A DNA stretch of 64,000 bases from contig CAVXNJ010000002.1 in NCBI GenBank assembly GCA_963763135.1, positions 372,001 to 436,000 of the forward strand. The letters run 5' to 3'. Below the pieces are notes generated by a model. The model had not been told where the DNA came from. It did not search any database and saw nothing but the letters and a program-made list of their open reading frames with translations. Each line of letters starts with the position of its first letter. Position 1 is the first letter of the stretch. The stretch comes from JANMZO01 sp963763135. Lineage in GTDB: Bacteria > Actinomycetota > Acidimicrobiia > Acidimicrobiales > JANYDT01. Made by a program: the position numbers and the translations under genes. Shown piece after piece: positions 8,583 to 14,596 of the stretch.

Positions 8583-8624
8583 AGCTGAACACGTCGTCCA
8601 TGACGTCCATAGAGGTGTCGCAAC
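8517..8624 (+). repeat. Direct repeat with ACGTCC tandem at the exporter 3' end
   Basis: CTGAACACGTCGTCCATGAC at 8517 recurs at 8585, and both copies continue to AGAGGTGTCGCAAC (8561-8574 and 8611-8624). The first copy has extra tandem CGACGTCCA units in the middle. The exporter stop codon lies between the copies, so copy number changes here alter the C-terminus. Confidence 0.8.
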
Positions 8625-8639
8625 AGCAATAGAAGGGTG

Positions 8640-9548
8640 CTACCAAGGGATGTCAGTGCTCGAAGCCGTTCGTGTCACCGATCTCACGGCAGCGCAAAAC
8701 GCAACATCGGACGCTTGGTGGGGTTGAACAAACGCGTGGGTTGTGTTCGGGTCGTAGACCTCATCCAGCAGGCCCAGCGCACGTAGATACCGTTTGTACA
8801 GCCTGTAACCCTGTGTGACATTGACGAACGGGAGCACGGGGATCGCGTACTCCGACAGGTTCGAGGGCAAAGTTGTTGCCGTCAGCTCAATAGTCGCGGT
8901 TCGGCAGATATCCAACAGGCGAAGCAAGCTGTCGGTTGTCGGACATGGTTCATCCAGGCCGATGTAAAGCATCAGTGTTGGAAACGGAGGGCAGAGTTTC
9001 TGGTCCATTCCGTTCGGCCAGGCGCTGATCTCTACGCGGTTGACCCATTGCAGAATCTCGCCTTCGTCAACCAGCAGCGCTTCCAACATCGCATCGACAT
9101 GTTCGAACGGAACGAAGAAGTTCAGGCGCACAAATTCCTTTAGCGCTGCGGGGATGTTGGTGAAGAGCGCGGCTATATCCGGACGGACCATCTGCGCAAT
9201 ATCGCAATGCCCCGAAACCTCACCGGCGAATTTCTGCGCAAAATCACAGCCGATGAGGTTGGCCCCCGACTTCGAGGCCTGCTTCCACGCTCGCAACACC
9301 ATTTCAAGTCGGAAACGGGCTGCTTTGCTGATTGCCAGCTCCGAGCGGTGCGGATCGAGAAGCCGCTCGCACAGGTCCCTGAATGCCTGGTCCGCGGTAT
9401 TCAATGGCATCGTGTTGCCGGCGGCGCGTTCCACGTGTGCAGCCATGTCGACCCATTTGGGAACTAACAGGTCGACGAAGTTCGTTCGGAAGGGTTGAGT
9501 AAGGAACCTGGCCGTTCGTGTTCTTTCGAAATGACCATTTCGTGTCAT
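8640..9548 (-). CDS. Unrecognised protein in the peptide island
   Basis: 302 residues, start ATG 9548 with AGGA four bases upstream. Predominantly alpha-helical N-terminal half (residues about 45-150) and a mixed C-terminal half with LNFFVPFEHVDAMLEALL, LCPPFPTLMLYIGLDEP and LPSNLSEYAIPVLPFVNV. No catalytic motif is obvious and there is no membrane segment or signal. The order of strands and the VPF/LMLYI blocks vaguely recall HopA1-like proteins found beside lanthipeptide synthetases, but this is weak. Codon use is more AT-rich than in the neighbours. It is divergent from peptide B across a gap with two perfect inverted repeats, so it probably shares its control. It could be a modification or immunity partner. 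Confidence 0.6.
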   Translation of the reverse strand: MTRNGHFERTRTARFLTQPFRTNFVDLLVPKWVDMAAHVERAAGNTMPLNTADQAFRDLCERLLDPHRSELAISKAARFRLEMVLRAWKQASKSGANLIGCDFAQKFAGEVSGHCDIAQMVRPDIAALFTNIPAALKEFVRLNFFVPFEHVDAMLEALLVDEGEILQWVNRVEISAWPNGMDQKLCPPFPTLMLYIGLDEPCPTTDSLLRLLDICRTATIELTATTLPSNLSEYAIPVLPFVNVTQGYRLYKRYLRALGLLDEVYDPNTTHAFVQPHQASDVAFCAAVRSVTRTASSTDIPW

Positions 9549-9574
9549 GGTCCTAAGACGCGCGAATCAAGCCG

Positions 9575-9612
9575 CGGTTACATCCAAGCGACTCTGCAAC
9601 GGGATGTAACCG
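9575..9612. promoter_or_regulatory. Perfect inverted repeat CGGTTACATCC / GGATGTAACCG, candidate operator
   Basis: Arms CGGTTACATCC (9575-9585) and GGATGTAACCG (9602-9612), 11 bp each with a 16-bp spacer, lie in the 124-bp gap between the divergent genes at 9548 and 9673. The half-site matches the one in front of peptide A at 5134. Centre-to-centre spacing of 27 bp suits a dimeric regulator. Confidence 0.55.
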
Positions 9613-9634
9613 AGTAGATGCGGTGGCGTCTGTG

Positions 9635-9658
9635 TTTGTACCTGATTCCAGGTACAAA
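9635..9658 (+). promoter_or_regulatory. 10-bp perfect palindrome touching the peptide B ribosome site
   Basis: TTTGTACCTG-ATTC-CAGGTACAAA is a perfect 10-bp stem with a 4-nt loop. It ends one base before the AAAAGGAGG Shine-Dalgarno sequence (9660-9668) of the gene at 9673. As DNA it could be an operator; as RNA it would form a tight hairpin next to the ribosome site and may affect translation or mRNA stability. Confidence 0.6.
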
Positions 9659-9672
9659 CAAAAGGAGGCACC

Positions 9673-10041
9673 ATGTCGCAAACAACTACAGGCCATGAAC
9701 CGCCATCACCCGACGGTATTTCGGTCGATATCCGGACCGGATCCGACTTTGAGCCATCGGACCAGCTCCGTAACACGCTTGAGAACCTGTCGACGATCCT
9801 GGCCGATGAATACGGCGCTGACGTCGAAGGGTTCAACCAGTTCGACGCCAGTGGTCTCGGCGATCCCCTGGGGTTTTGCCTCATAAAGTTCACCGGAGGC
9901 GGCGGATGTTCCAAGGTCCGTTGTTCGGGGACCTACACCCCGGGTTCCGGTCCTTCCACGGGAAGCGGTGGTGGTGGCGGTACCTCGAGCGATGGAGGAG
10001 ACACGATCCCCGTGTCAATCCCCGGCCTTCCGAGAATCTGA
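9673..10041 (+). CDS. Cys/Gly-rich peptide, candidate radical-SAM RiPP precursor (peptide B)
   Basis: 122 residues behind a strong AAAAGGAGG. Residues 16-54 (ISVDIRTGSDFEPSDQLR through GF) match peptide A at 4802 and would be the leader. The C-terminal part holds Cys69, Cys79 and Cys84 (CLIKFTGGGGCSKVRC), then Gly/Ser-rich sequence and a hydrophobic IPVSIPGLPRI end. The radical SAM/SPASM enzyme starts two bases after the stop, so the two are very probably translated together. Cys-rich cores beside SPASM enzymes are typical of thioether peptides (sactipeptides, ranthipeptides), but I recognise no described family. The chemistry and the cleavage site are inference; the conserved GF or the GLGDPLGF segment would be reasonable boundaries. 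Confidence 0.75.
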   Translation: MSQTTTGHEPPSPDGISVDIRTGSDFEPSDQLRNTLENLSTILADEYGADVEGFNQFDASGLGDPLGFCLIKFTGGGGCSKVRCSGTYTPGSGPSTGSGGGGGTSSDGGDTIPVSIPGLPRI

Positions 10042-10043
10042 CC

Positions 10044-11471
10044 ATGGCGCTGACCTACTCCCGGTACAACGTATGGTCGCAGCGGGGCGATCATGTCCTC
10101 GTGCACAACGGCATGAGCGGCGAGGTTCACTATCTCACGGCCGAAGCCCGCGATGCGGTGAACGTGGTCGTCGCCGGGGGTCCGGTCAGCGGCGTTGATC
10201 CCGAGGTGTTGGAGCGTCTCGTTCGAGCCCGCATACTCATCGGTAGCGATGTCGATGAGTTGCGGGTCCTTCGAAACCGCTATGCGGCGTCCTCGCTCGA
10301 CGCTGGGCACCTCGGGCTGACGCTGATCACGAGTCTCGGGTGCAACTTCGATTGTCCGTATTGCTACGAAGACAAGAAGCCGTCACTTCTCGGACCCGAG
10401 GTACAGGCCGGTGTTCTCCAGCTACTCGATGATCGCATCGAGAATCTCCGCGAACTCGTCGTCACCTGGTTTGGGGGAGAACCCCTCATGGGCCTGAAGT
10501 CGTTGGTTGCGTTGTCGGATGCCTTCTTGGAGCGTTGTGCAAAGCACGACGTCGACTATTCGGCACTTATCGTTACAAACGGATGGCTGTTGTCGGGAGC
10601 GACGGCAAAAATGTTGGCGGACCGAAAAGTACAAACCGCACAAGTAACCATTGATGGTCCGCCGGATGTACACAATCGTATGCGTCCATATGTTGATGGA
10701 CGACCGACGTTCGATCGGATCGTCGACAACATCGTGGAAGCCGTCGAGTATCTCGACATTGATGTGCGCGTCAACCTTGACGGAAACAACCTGGGCCGAG
10801 CTGAGGAACTGATGGAGATTCTGGCTGGACGCGGTCTGGCCGGCAAGATCGAACTGTATCCCGCGCAGTTGACCTCGGTTGAGTACGCACCTGCACCGGG
10901 ATCCACGTACCAAGGCTGTTTTTCCCGCAGCGATTTCGCCCAGGTGGCTTTGGAGTTCAACGAACTCGCACGTCAGCATGGTTTCAAAAGTGGTCCAGCT
11001 GAGTTGCCGAAGCCGACGGGTTCTCCGTGCACCGCCGTTCGGGCGAACGAACTGATCGTCGGGGCCGATGGCGAACTGTGGAAGTGTTGGGAGGAGGTAG
11101 GCGTGAAGGAAGCCGCTCACGGCGACATCAGGACCTATCACGAGGTTGACTCACGCGTTCGGCGATGGCTGACTTACGATCCGTTCGCGAACGAGGAATG
11201 CAAATCGTGCATTGCGTTGCCCGTGTGCATGGGTGGATGCGTCGTCCATGCGTTCAGCGAGCGGAACTACGCGAACCGTTGCGGTGACTTCAGGTTCAAC
11301 CATCAACGGCACATCGACGATCTGATGGCCGACGTCTTCAAAGAGGATCGTTCTCCTCTGGAGCTCACGTTTACCAATGCGTCGCGGCGATTACACGGGC
11401 TGAACACCAAGCCAGCGGTGGCAACTCCAACTCCGGTCACGATAACCAGGAAGCCCGTTCCGGTCGGGTGA
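10044..11471 (+). CDS. Radical SAM/SPASM peptide maturase
   Basis: 475 residues. The start ATG is two bases after the stop of the peptide gene; longer in-frame starts overlap that gene. Residues about 1-70 resemble the PqqD-like N-terminal part of peptide-modifying radical SAM enzymes (HVLVHNGMSGEVHYL). The [4Fe-4S] motif is Cys100-x3-Cys104-x2-Cys107 in CNFDCPYCYE, followed by WFGGEPL and the TNGWLL and TIDGP strands of the barrel. The C-terminal SPASM domain has the Cys of SPCTAV, WKCWEE, ECKSCIALPVCMGGC and NRCGDF for two auxiliary clusters. Such enzymes install thioether, C-C or epimer modifications in precursor peptides. The tail (residues 450-475) is Thr/Pro-rich. The substrate is almost certainly the adjacent peptide. 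Confidence 0.9.
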   Translation: MALTYSRYNVWSQRGDHVLVHNGMSGEVHYLTAEARDAVNVVVAGGPVSGVDPEVLERLVRARILIGSDVDELRVLRNRYAASSLDAGHLGLTLITSLGCNFDCPYCYEDKKPSLLGPEVQAGVLQLLDDRIENLRELVVTWFGGEPLMGLKSLVALSDAFLERCAKHDVDYSALIVTNGWLLSGATAKMLADRKVQTAQVTIDGPPDVHNRMRPYVDGRPTFDRIVDNIVEAVEYLDIDVRVNLDGNNLGRAEELMEILAGRGLAGKIELYPAQLTSVEYAPAPGSTYQGCFSRSDFAQVALEFNELARQHGFKSGPAELPKPTGSPCTAVRANELIVGADGELWKCWEEVGVKEAAHGDIRTYHEVDSRVRRWLTYDPFANEECKSCIALPVCMGGCVVHAFSERNYANRCGDFRFNHQRHIDDLMADVFKEDRSPLELTFTNASRRLHGLNTKPAVATPTPVTITRKPVPVG

Positions 11472-11491
11472 CGCAGCAAACTCACATGTGA

Positions 11492-11521
11492 CGTTCTCAC
11501 CCCGACTTGCGGGTGAGAACG
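11492..11521. terminator. Terminator hairpin between convergent genes
   Basis: CGTTCTCACCC (11492-11502) pairs with GGGTGAGAACG (11511-11521) around an 8-nt loop. It lies 20 bp past the maturase stop and 40 bp before the stop of the convergent membrane protein, so it may serve both. There is no clear U-run. Confidence 0.65.
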
Positions 11522-11560
11522 CACACGTGCAGGTGCGAAACGCGGTCGTTGGTCTGGTTG

Positions 11561-12466
11561 TCACCCAGCATCCGCGTTGACCATCGAAGCGACCACGTCC
11601 TCGTCTTCGAGATCGTCGTCGTCGTCTTCGACAATGCCGTCCGTGTCATCGGTCGAGAGGCCTGGGGTGAGAAAGTAGCCGACAGCAAAGCCGGCAATCG
11701 TTGGGATTGCGGTAAGCAGTATCCAACCGGTCGTCGGAAGCGGAAAAATTCGAAGTACCGCAAATCCCACGGACAAAAGCAGTCCAAATCCAAGGCCCGG
11801 AGCGAGGAAACGGAGTCCACGTGCGAACCGTCGTTCTGGAAGGCGTCGCCGTTTGACGTCACGGATGTTACGGGCGATTCCGAGTGTGACGAGGGCCAGC
11901 AGAAGAAGCGAGAACACTCCCATCGTCGAGAGGATCGAGCCTCGCACGTCAATCATTACAGTGGTGCTGGCGAGCCGCTTCTTGGATTCGTCGTACAAGC
12001 GAAGGTGGCCGCGTAGATATCCGGTGGCCTGCCGGTCGAGGTCAAAGAAGTCGAGCGGAACCTCAAGCGTTCTCGTTCCGCCTGCAGCCACGGGGGTTTT
12101 GATCCGGACGTCGTAGGAGAGAAAATTGAGCGAAAGCATTTCGCCTTCGAGCCGAATCCGGTCGACCGTGACCGGCTTGGCCGTGGCGTTGCTGATGTTG
12201 ATCAGCAACGTTTCCTCCGTCTTCGGATTGAGTCGTAGCGGCTTGCGCGGGCTCGTATCGCCGAGCGACACGCCGTTAATCGAAGCGTCCAGTCGCAATA
12301 CCTCCGACGTCGGGGCATTGGAACACGAGCTCATCGTGGCGGCCGCCAGGAGGGCCACAAGGACCATCGTGTTTCGTCGCCTGAGCCGTCGGGGGTGCAG
12401 CGCGATCGTTCCGTGAACCTCGTTGGCTGTGGGTTCGCCGAGTACCGGTAGTGATCTGTTGCTCAT
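11561..12466 (-). CDS. Membrane-anchored protein with extracellular beta domain, partner of the kinase
   Basis: 301 residues; ATG 12466 overlaps the kinase stop as ATGA, so the two are translationally coupled. A hydrophobic segment near residues 34-48 ends in MSSC, a possible lipobox-like or signal-anchor sequence. An Ig/CARDB-like extracellular part follows (RLDASINGVSL, KPLRLNPKTEETLLINI), then three C-terminal helices (about 180-270) and a very acidic tail of repeated Asp/Glu. The INGxS...KPLxL pattern recurs in the extracellular part of the kinase itself, which suggests a shared fold or joint ligand. No enzymatic motif. Role inferred: co-sensor or signalling partner of the kinase. Confidence 0.7.
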   Translation of the reverse strand: MSNRSLPVLGEPTANEVHGTIALHPRRLRRRNTMVLVALLAAATMSSCSNAPTSEVLRLDASINGVSLGDTSPRKPLRLNPKTEETLLINISNATAKPVTVDRIRLEGEMLSLNFLSYDVRIKTPVAAGGTRTLEVPLDFFDLDRQATGYLRGHLRLYDESKKRLASTTVMIDVRGSILSTMGVFSLLLLALVTLGIARNIRDVKRRRLPERRFARGLRFLAPGLGFGLLLSVGFAVLRIFPLPTTGWILLTAIPTIAGFAVGYFLTPGLSTDDTDGIVEDDDDDLEDEDVVASMVNADAG

Positions 12467-14499
12467 CGGTCTGCCTTCCATCGAAGTCTGCGGCGTCGTG
12501 CGCGTCGGGCTCGCACGACGGTCAGGGCGCCAACGCTGAGCGCGGAAGCGATTGCTGTAGCGAGGGTTAGGTTCAGCGTCACCGGCTTGCTGATATACGT
12601 CGACCACAACAACAAGCTGCAAACGCCGATGATCGCGCCCGCTCCCGCCGCTGCGATTACTGAGCCGTTGCGAACACGACCTTTGCGGTGCTGTCGGCTT
12701 CGGCCTTCAGCGGCACTGAAGGCTCCGGCCAGAAGGACAACGGCTACGGGAGTTTGGGCCGTCCGCCACGGCTTGTTGCTGTCTTGAATCACCGCATCGC
12801 GTTCAGCCAAGGTCACACCGTTGTTGTTAATTGCTCGCACCGTCAGAACGGCGGGCCCGCGGACTCCCCAACCGCGAATTCCGAGATCGACGGTCGCGGT
12901 ACTCCCACGGAGCCGGGCCGGATACGAACCAATGGGCGCCCCGAGGAGCGTCAGACGGGTCTGGACCGCAGCCGACCCCGGAACGGTTATCCCGGAGAGG
13001 GTCAGCGGTTTCGACAGATCGATTGACCAGACTCCATCGGCGGGCGATTCGCCGTTGATCCGCAAGCCACGGAGGCTCGGATCGATGTTCAATGAGTCGG
13101 TCGATGGACCGAAAAGAATCAGGAACACTGAGATCGCCAAGCCTGCGATCATCAACGCGAGTGGTCGGGCGAGGGGAGCGGTCGGCCGGATAACGGACTC
13201 GATACCGACAAGCTCAGATCGGTTGAGAATCGCGGCATCGAACGCCGCCCGGTGACGAGCGGTCACCGGTTTGACCGTCGTTTCCTGGCGGGGGGAAGGC
13301 GGCACGACCGCATTCGGCGGCTCAACGCTGGAACGGGGAGCAACGGTGGCGGTGGAGATCGATTCGACGTTCGAATCACGGTGCCCGGGATCGACCTCGG
13401 GAGACACCTCGGGATAGACCTCGGGATCGACTTTGGGATGCGCCGTCGCATGGAACGACGGTGTTGAGCGGTCGGGCTGTTCGGCCGCCACCCGATGACC
13501 CAGGGGGGCCACGGTAGCCGCGGCATCGGGATTCACAACGGCTGGTCTCGATAACGGTGCGACGGTTGGCTGCGCTTGATGCGGGCTCGCGGGTTGAAGG
13601 CCGGGTGCGGTCAGCGCTGTGGACCAGCTGGACCCGAACGCCGCTTGGCCGGCTTTGGCGACTGCCTCACCAAATTCCCGCACGGTTGAGTAACGAAGAG
13701 CCGGATCGCGTGCCAGCGAGCGCATGATCACCGCTGACAGCTCGCCCGGAACGGTCGGCGCTACCTCTGATAGTTGGCGAGGCTCGGAAGTGATGCGTTG
13801 AATCAACAGCGACATCGGAGCGTCGCCGTCGAATGGAAGCCGGCCCGACAAGAATTCATACAGCATGGTGCCGATGGCGTAGACATCGGCTGGAGGCCCA
13901 ACGGTCGCTCCCTCGGCCTGTTCCGGCGCCATGTATGCAGGCGTACCGAGGACGCTTCCATCAACCGTGGCGAGCGTTCGTCCGCCGTCGATCACTTTGG
14001 CGATGCCGAAGTCTGCGACTTTGAGGTCGCCGGATTCGGTCAGGAGGAGGTTCTCGGGTTTGATGTCGCGATGCAGCACACCGTGCTCATGCGCATGTTG
14101 GACGGCCGCACACGTTGCGAGGGTGAGTTCACAGGACTTGGCGAAGGAAAGACCCTCTCGGGTAAACAAACTCCACACCGTTCCGCCCGACAGAGCTTCC
14201 ATAATCAACACGCACCGACCCTGCTGCTCGATGTAGTCGTAGATCGGCACGATGTTCGGATGTTCGAGCTGCGCAAGCGTGCGGGCCTCGGTGAGGAATC
14301 TCGAGCGAACTTCGGGGTCGTCGGCGAGATTTGGAGCCAGTTCCTTGATCGCGACCTTTCGACCCAGTTTCCGGTGAACGCCGAGGTACACGAGGCCCAT
14401 CGCACCACGGCCGAGTTCGCGCTGGATTTCGTAGTCCGGAAGCAGAGCCGCAATGGATTGGGGTCTGGGTTGTGCGACTGCACTTGCCGATCCGGTCAT
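12463..14499 (-). CDS. Transmembrane Ser/Thr protein kinase (Hanks type)
   Basis: 678 residues. The kinase domain spans about residues 22-285 with GRGAMG (30-35), Lys52 in AIKE, HRDIKPEN, DFG, GTPAYMAPEQ and the DVYAIG segment, so it should be active. A Pro/Val-rich linker with PEV repeats follows, then a transmembrane helix (LALMIAGLAISVFLILFG), an extracellular beta domain (LRGLRINGESPADG ... KPLTLSG) and three C-terminal helices. There are no PASTA repeats. It is coupled to the membrane protein downstream and divergent from the Thr-rich surface protein across a gap with three phased GTTAACGGG boxes. Phosphorylation of the FHA-ABC exporter in the same island is an attractive but untested link. 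Confidence 0.9.
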   Translation of the reverse strand: MTGSASAVAQPRPQSIAALLPDYEIQRELGRGAMGLVYLGVHRKLGRKVAIKELAPNLADDPEVRSRFLTEARTLAQLEHPNIVPIYDYIEQQGRCVLIMEALSGGTVWSLFTREGLSFAKSCELTLATCAAVQHAHEHGVLHRDIKPENLLLTESGDLKVADFGIAKVIDGGRTLATVDGSVLGTPAYMAPEQAEGATVGPPADVYAIGTMLYEFLSGRLPFDGDAPMSLLIQRITSEPRQLSEVAPTVPGELSAVIMRSLARDPALRYSTVREFGEAVAKAGQAAFGSSWSTALTAPGLQPASPHQAQPTVAPLSRPAVVNPDAAATVAPLGHRVAAEQPDRSTPSFHATAHPKVDPEVYPEVSPEVDPGHRDSNVESISTATVAPRSSVEPPNAVVPPSPRQETTVKPVTARHRAAFDAAILNRSELVGIESVIRPTAPLARPLALMIAGLAISVFLILFGPSTDSLNIDPSLRGLRINGESPADGVWSIDLSKPLTLSGITVPGSAAVQTRLTLLGAPIGSYPARLRGSTATVDLGIRGWGVRGPAVLTVRAINNNGVTLAERDAVIQDSNKPWRTAQTPVAVVLLAGAFSAAEGRSRQHRKGRVRNGSVIAAAGAGAIIGVCSLLLWSTYISKPVTLNLTLATAIASALSVGALTVVRARRARRRRLRWKADR

Positions 14500-14522
14500 G
14501 GGTGCGAGTTCACCCGACGCGC

Positions 14523-14577
14523 GTTAACGGGCTCGACCAGATGCCGTTAACGGGCCTTAACGTTACCGGTTAACGGG
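14523..14577. promoter_or_regulatory. Three GTTAACGGG boxes at exact 23-bp spacing, candidate operator
   Basis: GTTAACGGG occurs at 14523, 14546 and 14569, each start 23 bp after the last, with an inverted CTTAACGTTACC between the second and third. They fill the 97-bp gap between the divergent kinase (14499) and surface protein (14597). Spacing of just over two helical turns fits cooperative binding by one regulator, or a -35-like element of the ECF sigma factor encoded downstream. Confidence 0.6.
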
Positions 14578-14596
14578 CGATCGCTACGTTCACCCG

